A stretch of DNA of 64,000 nt from the NCBI RefSeq assembly GCF_014698015.1, contig NZ_JACXBS010000002.1:721236-785235 (forward strand), read 5' to 3'. A program made the position numbers and the translations under genes. Source of the DNA: Kocuria sp. cx-455 (GTDB taxonomy: Bacteria; Actinomycetota; Actinomycetes; Actinomycetales; Micrococcaceae). Positions 51,801 through 59,001 of this stretch are shown in pieces. The notes beneath the pieces are model-generated. The model did not search any database. It saw only the letters and a list, made by a program, of their open reading frames with translations, and was not told the DNA's origin. Numbering within the stretch: position 1 is the stretch's first letter; the number at the start of each line of letters is the position of its first letter.

Positions 51801-52297
51801 CCATCCGAGTACACCTTCGCGATGAGTGGGACGCCGAACCGCCACGAACCCGCAGCGCACTACCCGAATGGGCTACACAGGTCGCGGAGCGGCGAGCAGA
51901 AGCCGATCCCCGCGTGAGCGAAGCCAACCAAGCTGTCGAAACCGCGCGCACCGAACGAACCACAACGGTTGACCGTCACCGCAACGAACGGCTGGCGCTC
52001 TTGGCAAGCGAGTACGGGGCTGAGAATGCCCGCGCTCACCAGTACGGGATGCGCGCCCTCAACCCTCGACGCAATGCCCGCGATGCTCGCACCCGCGCAG
52101 ACTTCCTTCGCGTCGAGAGTGCAGAACTCCGCAGCCTCCCGACGAACGTCGCCGCCAAGCTCATCGAGACGAAGCGCGCCGAGCAGGAGCGTGGTCGGCA
52201 GCAGGCAACGGAACGGGCCAGGCAACTGCATAGTCCGTTTGCGAACGATCCCCAACGCTATGACCCGCGCCGCGAGGGACCAGCGCGCGGCCTGTGA
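48839..52297 (+). CDS. MobF-family relaxase-helicase of the erm(X) element
   Basis: I choose ATG 48839, behind gagggagg, over 48770; 1152 residues. The relaxase domain has MTINAPKSLSVAAALHPEVS and the metal-binding histidines in DPHRHIHMQIGTRVF (near residue 168). The helicase domain has Walker A VEGAAGSGKTTMLRTA (near residue 467), Walker B VIVDEAGMLDQDTA, and late motifs YAATAYGVQGATVNASHTML and YVGMTRGREHNWL. The last ~270 residues form a long Arg/Glu/Ala-rich coiled coil. It differs clearly from the split relaxase outside the element. Ends 270 bp before erm(X). It would nick at the element's own oriT, not identified here. Confidence 0.9.
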   Translation: MKGGVILFRGTGAAARRYVEADRSRADEYYLGADNALSEYTVLDASGEVTAAMSLSAVEYEGWVDWHDPVTGESMGTPRNPGEGSKGSPLFAEMTINAPKSLSVAAALHPEVSSALDQAQQDALGEIRRWLGQHSVIRVGPRDAREVLPIEQMQVVGIRHKTSRAGDPHRHIHMQIGTRVFAAGKWRALDTAALFKQQGAIRALGTAVIAAHPHLAQTLAEHGLTLDPVSGEVVELQPFNGVMSKRSAQIRRNLVRLEAEWETEHPGEALGPIMTAKLQGIAWTHKRPGKKPTDLKNEQWWVQELRDAGYDPAAPRRSTVQRPVQLDELAVQEVASRALDRCAAASSAWTKHSMQEHVTRITTEHGVQATPAELREFIKIATDLAVSDCFSVLPPGAATPEHVAHLTSLTVIAAETALRDRFAATTPEQESKHPDMTDAAQVAGLNKGQAVAAAAVASSDPLVIVEGAAGSGKTTMLRTAIDVAAQHSRASRVVAPTLRAAQVAHEELGIPATSVAALVHAHGWRWNSDGVWTRLHPGDADPDTGRTFTGPPDDAVLSRGERVIVDEAGMLDQDTAHALLTITTEAGATVALVGDRAQLPAVGRGGVLDMAAQIRGRTYDMTELHRFADAEYATLTLTMRDRENPGEVFDRLTAMGLVILHADEEQAQQHITEQATEGEAITVASNDKAAALNERIRMGRVERGEVDDTITATGSDELPIGRGDLIQTRRNDPALGVANRQQWIVQHVAGNGTVYARETGSGRRNPRTVALPPEYVSEHAHLSYAATAYGVQGATVNASHTMLTEATSAAGVYVGMTRGREHNWLHVVAEDMAEARAQFVAATERDPADRGLDHATAQAAEAVRGIVKDGPIQRVTEELARLDREAERAERHADRWEQAANRLDAQRAAHRAESDESTAALRQAEEEAARVRAKVAAPLTKQAEQDGATYLARVEAERTASTRLATVGRFGRRKARDEHRAASEQAATIRVHLRDEWDAEPPRTRSALPEWATQVAERRAEADPRVSEANQAVETARTERTTTVDRHRNERLALLASEYGAENARAHQYGMRALNPRRNARDARTRADFLRVESAELRSLPTNVAAKLIETKRAEQERGRQQATERARQLHSPFANDPQRYDPRREGPARGL

Positions 52298-52357
52298 TCA
52301 GTCACGCAGTTCCTGTGGTCCACATGACCTATCCTGGCGTCGGGTATGATGCTTGGC

Positions 52358-52423
52358 ATGGGTAACTTGATTTGCGTGTTCGCTGCGACGCACACGCTTG
52401 CTGTCCGCGACCGCCGCGCCTAA
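52358..52423 (+). CDS. erm(X) leader peptide
   Basis: A 21-residue ORF starting MGNLICVFAATHT, or from ATG 52346 with four more residues. It lies about 140 bp upstream of erm(X). The segment ICVF resembles the IxVx-type macrolide stalling motifs of erm leaders (IFVI, IAVV). It is followed by several hairpins, one holding the erm(X) ribosome-binding site, so macrolide-induced stalling would free translation. Confidence 0.7.
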   Translation: MGNLICVFAATHTLAVRDRRA

Positions 52424-52534
52424 CGGCGCGCCTCGCTGAACGCTTCGCGCGTCGTCCATCCGAGAGACCATTCGCGTCTCGGAACGGCGATCTTGCGCAC
52501 CCATTTTTTCTCTGTGCTCTGCCCTGTTTCCGAG

Positions 52535-52561
52535 GCGCTCCATCCTTCTTTCTTGGAGCGC
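52535..52561 (+). promoter_or_regulatory. Hairpin sequestering the erm(X) ribosome-binding site
   Basis: Stem gcgctcca (52535-52542) with tggagcgc (52554-52561), perfect 8 bp. The second arm contains the GGAG Shine-Dalgarno (52555-52558) of ATG 52566. Another stem (ccgaga with tctcgg) lies upstream near 52460-52482 and can compete in refolding. Confidence 0.75.
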
Positions 52562-52565
52562 GAAC

Positions 52566-53375
52566 ATGCCTCGTTCATCCCACGGCGGCCGACACGAACT
52601 CGGCCAGAACTTCCTCACCCACACACCCACTATCAGCAAGATCACAGCCCTCGTTACGGCGACGAAGGGGCCGATCCTTGAACTCGGCGCTGGAGCCGGT
52701 GCACTCACGAGGCCTCTCGCGCAACTCGGCAGGCCAGTGACTGCGATCGACATCGACGAGCATCGGATCGCAAGCCTCCAAAGCGCACTGCCAGGCGTGA
52801 CGATCAATCACGCCGACGCGCTCACCGTTCCTCTCGACCATCCCGTGATCGTAGGGAACATCCCTTTCCACCTCACCACTCCGATTCTGCGACGGCTTCT
52901 CCGGGGCGGCACCTGGACCGAGGCCGTGCTCCTCACTCAATGGGAGGTCGCACGCAAGCGCTGCGGGATCGGTGGCTCCACCATGCTGACTGCGCAGACT
53001 GCGCCCTGGTTTACCTTCGACCTCCACGGCCGGGTTCCCTCCTGGGGTTTTCGCCCACGCCCCAGCGTTGATGGGGGCATCATCCAGATCAGTAGACGCA
53101 ACCATCCTCTCGTTCCCGGTTCACAGCGCAGCCGGTACGAACAGTTCGTACGCGCGGTGTTCACCGGTCGAGGCGGAACCCTCGAGCGCATCATCGCGAA
53201 CGCGGGCCGCCTCGATCCTGGACAAGCCAAGCAACTCTTGAGGCAGAGTGGCATCGACACACGCGCGTTGCCGCGAGACCTGACACCAGAGCAGTGGGCC
53301 GGAGTCTGGAACGCGATGCCTGAGCAGCCACCACTCAAAACCCACCAAACACGACCACGGTCTAACGATTCATGA
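52566..53375 (+). CDS. erm(X): Erm(X) 23S rRNA adenine N6-methyltransferase
   Basis: 269 residues. The erm/KsgA fold is clear: RHELGQNFLTHTPTISKITA at the start, SAM site ILELGAGAGALTRPLAQLG, IDIDEHR, the NIPFHL catalytic motif (NxPF/Y), and LLTQWEVARKR. It dimethylates A2058 of 23S rRNA, giving macrolide, lincosamide and streptogramin B resistance. The C-terminus is slightly variable compared with the forms I remember. It is preceded by a leader peptide and stem-loops for inducible translation. Unlike Tn5432, no IS1249 or tnpCX is nearby; here it is the last gene of an integrative element next to attR. Confidence 0.95.
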   Translation: MPRSSHGGRHELGQNFLTHTPTISKITALVTATKGPILELGAGAGALTRPLAQLGRPVTAIDIDEHRIASLQSALPGVTINHADALTVPLDHPVIVGNIPFHLTTPILRRLLRGGTWTEAVLLTQWEVARKRCGIGGSTMLTAQTAPWFTFDLHGRVPSWGFRPRPSVDGGIIQISRRNHPLVPGSQRSRYEQFVRAVFTGRGGTLERIIANAGRLDPGQAKQLLRQSGIDTRALPRDLTPEQWAGVWNAMPEQPPLKTHQTRPRSNDS

Positions 53376-53466
53376 TCTCGCTGCCCGCGATGATCAGTCG
53401 GTCGCGCGAGTGAACTCTCACCGACCGGTAAACTACAACCGCGCACACGCGCACGATCACAGGTGA

Positions 53467-54456
53467 GTGCGTTTAGGGCACCTCGGCTACGCCGTCACCG
53501 CGCACCGTGCCCAAGGGGCCACCGTCGACACCGCACACGCGGTCGTCCACTCACCGGAAGTGACCCGAGAATCCCTCTACGTCGCGATGACCCGCGGCCG
53601 CGAATCCAACCGCGTCTACGTCGCCACCGACGAGCATCACCTCGAGGAGCATCAGCACCGTGAGGACCTGCAGAACACCGCCCGGAGCATCCTCTACGGG
53701 ATCCTGCAGCACCCTGGCGCAGAGCTCTCCGCACACGACACGATCACCGTGGAGCAGGACTTCTGGGGCTCACTCGAGCAACTCGCGGCCGAGTACGACA
53801 CCATCGCACAAGTCGCCGGACAGGAACGCTGGATCGCCCTCCTGCACGCCGGAGGCCTCACGGCGGAGACGATCGACGAGCTCGTCGAGACAGACGCCTT
53901 CGGGATCCTCACCACCGAGCTGCGCAGGCTCGAAGCCGACGGGCACGACATCGACAGTCTTCTCCCGCGCATCATCCAGGTTGGAGGACTGGACGAGGTG
54001 CAGGATCTCGGGTCGCTGCTGCGTTACAGGCTCCAGCGCATCACGGCGGCCTACCAGCCTGCTCCGCAGCGGACCGCCAGGATGATCGCCGGCCTGGTCC
54101 CGCGCGCGACCGGGATCACCGATCCCGCGATGAGGCAAGCCCTCGACGAGCGGGAGCAGCTCATGGAGCAGCGCATCGATGCCCTGGTCGAGAAGCTCCT
54201 CAAGCAGCCAGAGCCCTGGTTGACGGGACTCGACGAGACCGCTCCCGCAGAGGGTGAGGCTGCGGCACGGGCGGTCATTGCGTACCGCGACCGGTGGGGC
54301 GTCACCTCGAGCAGCCCACTCGGAGCGGTGCCCGGCGACGATGCTCAGCGCGTCGACTACGAACGCGCCCAGGGCGTGCTCGTGAGCCTTCAGCAGACCG
54401 AGCACTCCCCGGAGGAAGTGCGGTCCAGACGGAGTCAGAGGCGGTCGATTTCCTGA
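53467..54456 (+). pseudogene. 3' part of the split MobF relaxase gene
   Basis: The frame can start at GTG 53467 in the element's end (aggtgaGTG). It enters the old gene at 53480: HLGYAVTAHRAQGATVDTAH then SLYVAMTRGRESNRVYV, the last helicase motifs of TrwC-type proteins. A C-terminal helical region of ~230 residues follows (EQDFWGSLEQLAAEYDTIAQ). It continues exactly where the 42059-44608 product stops. The GTG and the attR-side sequence could allow it to be made as a separate 329-residue polypeptide; in trans complementation is imaginable but unlikely. Confidence 0.88.
53480..53489. other. attR of the erm(X) integrative element
   Basis: acctcggcta, identical to attL at 44598-44607. The following codons (from TAC at 53488) continue the relaxase gene. 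Confidence 0.85.
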
Positions 54457-54481
54457 TGTATGCGGCCGATATTCTTAGTGC

Positions 54482-55429
54482 ATGACGCCAACGAACCGCG
54501 CGCGGATCTCTCGCCAGACGCGCTCAAACGTGTTCGATTGGCTCTCGCTTTCCGAGTACGACTGGTCGGGGCGGCTGCAGCATCCGCAGTTCCTCGCCCG
54601 GCTCTACGACTTGGAGGAGCTGCCGAGCAGAGACCACAGGTACCGCACTGCCAGCGGCGACATCTACCAGCACATGGTGAACAACTGGGACTGGGAGGAT
54701 GACTGGGTCTTCAACGACGACCGTTTCCAGCTTCGTAACGGCAGCGACGAGACGTTCCTCAACTTCTTAGCCGAGACAGTCCATCCCATTGTCCGCGACG
54801 ATCCAGACGCCGCTGCCGCGATGGTCGCTGCCTACAATGACACCCTCCGCCGAGATGGGTATGAGCTCATCGAGACAGACCGTTTCGGAGATCGCATCAT
54901 CTATGGCTGGCGTCAGATTTCCGCGTATTACGCCCCAACCGAGCTAACGCTCGCCAAGACGCCCGACCTCACCGAGAACTCTGTGCTGCGCCGTCACCTC
55001 GATCTAATCAACCGCGACCTCAGCTCAGATCCCGCTGCGGCGATCTCCTCCTGCAAGAACCTCCTCGAGAGCCAGTGCAAGATCGTGCTCACGGATCTGG
55101 ATATCGAGTTCTCCGAACGAGACGAGCTCCCGGCTCTTTTCGCAAGCACCGCATCGGCACTCGCGATCAATGCCGACGCGGTAGACGGCAGCAAGCGCGG
55201 CAGCGACGCCCTCCGCAAAGCGATGCGCGCCCTCTCCACTCTCGTGCAGTCCGTCGCGGAGGCACGCAACTCAATCGGCGACGGGCATGGCTCCGTCAAC
55301 GAGAGCCCCGCGACTCCACGACATGCACGCCTCGTGTTCAACTCGACTGTTGCAGTCGCGCAGTTCATCGCCGACACCTGGCACGAAACCTCCCATGAGC
55401 AAAAGGCTGCGCTGGGCTCCTCCTTCTGA
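54482..55429 (+). CDS. Abortive-infection family protein (Abi_C-like C-terminus)
   Basis: 315 residues, 25 bp after the relaxase stop. The C-terminal ~150 residues match the Abi C-terminal pattern: HLDLINRDLSSDPAAAISSC then KNLLESQCKIVL, ALRKAMRALSTLVQSVAEAR, and GDGHGSVNESPATPRHARLV then FNSTVAVAQFIADTW. The N-terminal half is unrecognised (FDWLSLSEYDWSGRLQHPQF). Such proteins are reported as phage-defence or accessory genes of mobile elements. It sits at the end of the conjugation gene, a usual place for cargo. Function as a defence gene is inference from the family. Confidence 0.75.
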   Translation: MTPTNRARISRQTRSNVFDWLSLSEYDWSGRLQHPQFLARLYDLEELPSRDHRYRTASGDIYQHMVNNWDWEDDWVFNDDRFQLRNGSDETFLNFLAETVHPIVRDDPDAAAAMVAAYNDTLRRDGYELIETDRFGDRIIYGWRQISAYYAPTELTLAKTPDLTENSVLRRHLDLINRDLSSDPAAAISSCKNLLESQCKIVLTDLDIEFSERDELPALFASTASALAINADAVDGSKRGSDALRKAMRALSTLVQSVAEARNSIGDGHGSVNESPATPRHARLVFNSTVAVAQFIADTWHETSHEQKAALGSSF

Positions 55430-55950
55430 CGCTTCTCCACTCCAATCCGCAAGCGGAACTCCACCGCTCTTCCGCACTCCAACCGAGCAGCGTAGACTGC
55501 GAAATGGCAGGACAGACCACGCGCGAAGCCTGACGTCGGGCGGAGCAGACCGCCCCAAGAAGCCTCGGGGCACTCACCACACAGGACCAGCCACATCGAA
55601 GTGCTCCCGTGTGAAAAGTGAGGCCATCATGAATCTCATGCAGCGTCTGTGGAACGCCAGCGTCCGCACCCGCATCTTCCTGCGCCGCCGCAGCCGTACT
55701 TGTCATGCTGACACCTATCGAGGACAGCAGACACTGACCCAGTGCGCTCCGGTGGCCACCACTTCGTGCCACCGGAGCGCGCTGACCGCGGCGGCATGCC
55801 CGGGCGCATGTCGTGCCCTGGGTTCGGTTCCGTGGTGAGGACGAGCCGCGGGCGCGGGCATCTGTTGCTGGACATCCAGCAGGCCGACGGCCAGACCATC
55901 CTGGTGTAACTGAACGCGAGCATGGCTGGGCAGATCGTGGTGGTCGCCGG
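55430..55950. other. Intergenic stretch with a small ORF and a strong hairpin
   Basis: About 520 bp. ATG 55629 (after aagtgaggcc) opens a 69-residue Arg-rich frame, MNLMQRLWNASVRTRIFLRR onward, to 55838. It is unrecognised and of low certainty. A hairpin crosses that frame: gcgctccggtgg (55744-55755) with ccaccggagcgc (55769-55780), a likely transcription barrier after the Abi gene. Nothing else is supported. Confidence 0.45.
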
Positions 55951-57471
55951 CTATCGCTGGTCGCCCGCGTGGCGGGCCGCATATCGGGCCCACGGTTCTG
56001 CGGACTTTTCGGCGTGGAGGAAGGCGACGTGGTGGCTGTAGCCGAGTGCGTCGGCGACTAGCGACGGTGGGCATTGGAGGACGAGCTCGCCGAGGGCGCT
56101 GTTGCGGGCGCCGAGGAGGTTCACGCCGAGGGCTCGCAGTCTGTCCATCACGGTGTTGGGGTGGAGGTGTCGTCCGGCGAGGATGCTTGGGAACATCCAG
56201 GGGCTGTCCGTCCCTGCCGCTGTCCGGAGGTTGGGCCGAGCATCGCGGTGCTGGCGGATCATGTTGGCGAACGGCTCAGGCACGTCCACTGGATGGCGGC
56301 CGAGCTGGATTCTCATGCCGTGAGGGCTCTCGGCGATGGCCTCGGTCGTCAGAGTGACGACTTTGACCAGTGGTTGCGCGTAGAGGAGCAGGAGCATGCC
56401 GGCGACGCGGTAGGGGAGTGACTCGCTGGTCCCGGTGAGCAATTCGCGGATCCAGGCAAGTCTCTGCTCCTGGCTCAGGGACGGGCTCGATCGGGGAGTG
56501 CGATGCGCGACCGTGACACCGGTGTTCAAGCGGGACTTCTTGGCGAGCTGGAAGAAGTTCCTGATCATGGTGCGAGTGGTCGGTCCGCCTGCCAGCCACT
56601 CGTCGGCGTCTTGCTGGGTGCAGGTCGCGGCGGTGCGGTGGTGTGTCTGGTGCAGCCAGGTCAGGAACTTGACTGTCTCGGTGATCTCTTGCTTCGCTGA
56701 GTGCACCGGGCCGCGCGTGTTGGCGCCTGCTTCGGATTTGGCGCGGATGTTGCGTAGGTGGTGCCAGGTCGCGAAGTGCTGGACGGGCTGACGGACCTCG
56801 GCGGGGAGCCCTTCTAACTTGACGGCGATCCACTCCTCGAATCGGTGCAGGTAGGCATCGCGGTAGGGGAGTAGGCCGTGATGTTGCAGGAGTGCTCGGA
56901 TGTGTTCGGTCGGCTTGCCGGGAACGGCGTCGAGGCCTTCGTGGGAGATCGGGATCGTGCCGTCGCCAAGGCCACGCAGGAGCGTCTGGACCTTGGGGGA
57001 TCGCTTCCAGACGAGGATCGACTCGGGTCGCTCGGATGCGCATAGCGCGTCGACCAGACCGCGCAGAGCGGGGTGTTCCGGCTCGCCGCCGAGGACCTGG
57101 TGGAGGTCGGCGCGAAGCGCACATCGGGCGCAGAGCCGCCCTCGGTGATGCCCGGCTTCGGTGTCGCAGCTGTCGCAATGGAAGTCGTGGGGGATCTCCG
57201 CGCAGGTCGCGCAGATCGGACCGCCGCCGGCGCTTGCGGGTCCTGGTAGCAGGCGGTCTTGGAGGCACTCCGGGCAGACGCCTCGGGTGTGGACGGCGTT
57301 GTAGTAGCAGATGTTGCAGAGCCGGCCCTCCGGCCATGTGACGGCGACCCGCGGGATCTTGCGGCCGCAGCGTGCGCACGGGTTCCCGGTCGTCGAGGTG
57401 ATGCGTGGACGACCCTGGATGGTGGAGCGGGGGGACAGGCCTGCTGGTCCTCGACTCGCCACGGCAGCCAT
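55951..57471 (-). CDS. Zinc-finger protein with tyrosine-recombinase-like C-terminus, third gene of a recombinase operon
   Basis: ATG 57471 lies 2 bp after the XRE stop; longer in-frame starts upstream would cross the XRE gene. 506 residues. The N-terminus has CxxC pairs (CARCGRKIP, CNICYYN, CPECLQD, CATC, CDSC, CARC) giving two or three zinc ribbons. The middle is helical (FLTWLHQTHHRTAATCTQQD). The C-terminal third resembles a tyrosine-recombinase catalytic domain: YRVAGMLLLLYAQPLVKVVT, PLNTVM-like HLHPNTVMDRLRALG and LVADALGYSHHVAFLHAEKS, but without a clear catalytic Tyr. It probably assists the 57803-58909 recombinase, like multi-subunit transposition systems. Confidence 0.65.
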   Translation of the reverse strand: MAAVASRGPAGLSPRSTIQGRPRITSTTGNPCARCGRKIPRVAVTWPEGRLCNICYYNAVHTRGVCPECLQDRLLPGPASAGGGPICATCAEIPHDFHCDSCDTEAGHHRGRLCARCALRADLHQVLGGEPEHPALRGLVDALCASERPESILVWKRSPKVQTLLRGLGDGTIPISHEGLDAVPGKPTEHIRALLQHHGLLPYRDAYLHRFEEWIAVKLEGLPAEVRQPVQHFATWHHLRNIRAKSEAGANTRGPVHSAKQEITETVKFLTWLHQTHHRTAATCTQQDADEWLAGGPTTRTMIRNFFQLAKKSRLNTGVTVAHRTPRSSPSLSQEQRLAWIRELLTGTSESLPYRVAGMLLLLYAQPLVKVVTLTTEAIAESPHGMRIQLGRHPVDVPEPFANMIRQHRDARPNLRTAAGTDSPWMFPSILAGRHLHPNTVMDRLRALGVNLLGARNSALGELVLQCPPSLVADALGYSHHVAFLHAEKSAEPWARYAARHAGDQR

Positions 57472-57473
57472 CC

Positions 57474-57806
57474 CTACTCGTCGAGAATGTTCGCGCGCCG
57501 GGGTCGAACTGATCGGTCGAGGCTGACGACGTTGGAGCCGGGCTCGGTCGCGGTCTTCCGGCGCCGGACGTCCGCGGCGGTTGTCGTGACCAGATCGGCT
57601 GGTGTGCACTCGAAGATGTCGCAGAGTGCGGCGATAACTTGGAGCGAGACGCGCTCCGGCCGCTGATTGACGAGGCGGTAGACCTGCGGTCGGGAGAGCG
57701 TGATGTCCCGTTCGCCGAGCAGCGGGATGAGATCGGTCGTGTTGTGCAGACCTCTGGCCGCCATCAGCTCGGCCAGGCGCCACTGGTAGTCGACCTTGCG
57801 TTTCAT
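57474..57806 (-). CDS. XRE/Cro-type helix-turn-helix regulator
   Basis: 110 residues. The helix-turn-helix region is LAELMAARGLHNTTDLIPLL then DITLSRPQVYRLVNQRPERV, followed by IAALCDIFECTPADLV, the typical end of the Cro/CI domain. The C-terminal tail is basic (RSVRPRRANILDE). Its ATG overlaps the recombinase stop by 4 bp (ATGA), and the next gene begins 2 bp after its stop, so the three are translated together. Likely an operon repressor acting on the repeats upstream of 58909. Confidence 0.82.
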   Translation of the reverse strand: MKRKVDYQWRLAELMAARGLHNTTDLIPLLGERDITLSRPQVYRLVNQRPERVSLQVIAALCDIFECTPADLVTTTAADVRRRKTATEPGSNVVSLDRSVRPRRANILDE

Positions 57807-58909
57807 GGTGTTCCATCCTTCGTGGTGCGGGCCAGGGCCTCGTTGACGGTCCTGTCGAGAGCGCTGCGGAGCGTGCTGCGCCGGAACTCGTCGCCGACGA
57901 ACTGGTAGATGCCGGTCGTCGAGGCGTACTCGTGCCCCATCTGGTCCTGGACGAACCGTGGGTCCCAGCCAGCCTCCAACAGATGCGTAGCGTAGGAGCG
58001 TCGGAACGAGTGCAGATCGAGCCCGTCCGAAAGTCCGAGCTCGTCGCAGTAGCGGCGTAGCCGGCGCAGCAGCGCCGGTTCTCCGACCAGGCCGCCGCGT
58101 TCGCTGGGGAACAGGTCGAGTGTGTCGGGCTCACCGCGACCGTTGGCGAGCCAGTCCTCGAGGATCGGAGGCGTCCATCGCCAGACGGTGAGCACGCTGC
58201 GGGGTTTGTAGGGCGAGGAGCGCTTTGACTTGCCGTAGCGGACCTTGCAGACGCCGAACCGGCCGAACTCGCGCGCATGCGGGTTGCGGGCGAAGTCGAC
58301 GAGCTGCAGGTGTCGCAACTCGTTGAAGCGGAGGCCGTAGGCGTAGGCGATCTTCATCATGACCGCATCGCGATAGGCCGCCTGCCAGCCCTTGCGTCCC
58401 GACCGCCCCATGCGTTCGACCTCATCGTCGGCGTAGACGAAGAGTCGATCGAGCTCGGACCGCGTGTAGGGACGCTTCGTGGGTCCGCCGTCGTACTCCT
58501 GGACGTGCGGTGCGGAGTTCCAGTCGAAGAAGACCTGCGCCGGGTGGGTGCCGAAGTACTGCTCGCAGACCCGGTCCCATCCGTAGTCGGGGTTGCTGAC
58601 GTAGCTCGTGAACGCCCGAAGCGCAGAGTGGTAGCTGCGCAGCGTGGAGCGAGAGACGTGTCGGACGGTGCGCAGGTCGGCCGAGAACTCCTCGACCATC
58701 GCCGGCGTCCAGTTCCACGGATCCTCGTTCATGTGCTCAACGAACCGGCGCACACAGCGCAGCCGCTGCTCGATCGTCGCGAACTGCAGGTTCCTGGAGA
58801 GCTGCTGGTTGCGCCAGCCGTCCAGCATGAGCTGGAGCACCTGCTCCTCGGGCCGAAGGACCGGCAGCGAGGGCACCACCGAGACCCGACCCACACCGTC
58901 GACGTGCAT
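57803..58909 (-). CDS. Tyrosine recombinase
   Basis: 368 residues. An N-terminal SAM-like core-binding domain is followed by the catalytic domain with the expected set: Arg in AYAYGLRFNELRHLQLVDF, the HxxR box HSFRRSYATHLLEAG, and MGHEYASTTGIYQFVGDEF with the nucleophile Tyr. Start ATG 58909. First gene of the recombinase/XRE/zinc-finger operon. A pair of 13-bp direct repeats lies just upstream. It would cut and join DNA at sites not identified here; the trio may be a small transposable unit. Confidence 0.9.
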   Translation of the reverse strand: MHVDGVGRVSVVPSLPVLRPEEQVLQLMLDGWRNQQLSRNLQFATIEQRLRCVRRFVEHMNEDPWNWTPAMVEEFSADLRTVRHVSRSTLRSYHSALRAFTSYVSNPDYGWDRVCEQYFGTHPAQVFFDWNSAPHVQEYDGGPTKRPYTRSELDRLFVYADDEVERMGRSGRKGWQAAYRDAVMMKIAYAYGLRFNELRHLQLVDFARNPHAREFGRFGVCKVRYGKSKRSSPYKPRSVLTVWRWTPPILEDWLANGRGEPDTLDLFPSERGGLVGEPALLRRLRRYCDELGLSDGLDLHSFRRSYATHLLEAGWDPRFVQDQMGHEYASTTGIYQFVGDEFRRSTLRSALDRTVNEALARTTKDGTP

Positions 58910-58929
58910 CCGACACCTCGTTCCGCGGT

Positions 58930-58962
58930 TGCATCCAATGAGTCAATGATGCATCCGATGAG
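58930..58962. repeat. Two 13-bp direct repeats upstream of the recombinase operon
   Basis: tgcatccaatgag (58930-58942) and tgcatccgatgag (58950-58962), one mismatch, 20 bp apart centre to centre (two helical turns). A third partial copy, tgcatccgac, overlaps the start codon at 58905-58914. Likely operator sites for the XRE protein. Confidence 0.6.
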
Positions 58963-59001
58963 ACGCCAAGGGTATACGTGCTGGTCAACGGCGTGTCTGC
59001 G

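Larger units (their letters stand above)
44608..53489. mobile_element. 8.9-kb integrative and mobilizable element carrying erm(X), inserted in a relaxase gene
   Basis: The element lies between a 10-bp direct repeat (44598-44607 and 53480-53489). Its contents are a serine integrase next to the left end, three minus-strand unknown genes, a double MerR regulator, its own MobF relaxase and erm(X) next to the right end. The two ends carry imperfect inverted arms: tagccgaggt..taaacgcac at the left, and the same when the right end is read in reverse. Precise removal restores an uninterrupted ~1170-codon relaxase gene. There are no T4SS genes, so it should be mobilizable rather than self-transmissible. 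Confidence 0.85.

Noticed and set aside
52566..53375. erm(X) as part of Tn5432
   Set aside because: No IS1249 or tnpCX sequence is near. The gene lies inside a serine-integrase element instead.
57472..58278. Upstream extension of the 55951-57471 gene to 58278
   Set aside because: The extension lies opposite to no gap: it overlaps the XRE gene and half of the tyrosine recombinase in another frame, and the zinc-ribbon protein has a well-placed ATG at 57471.
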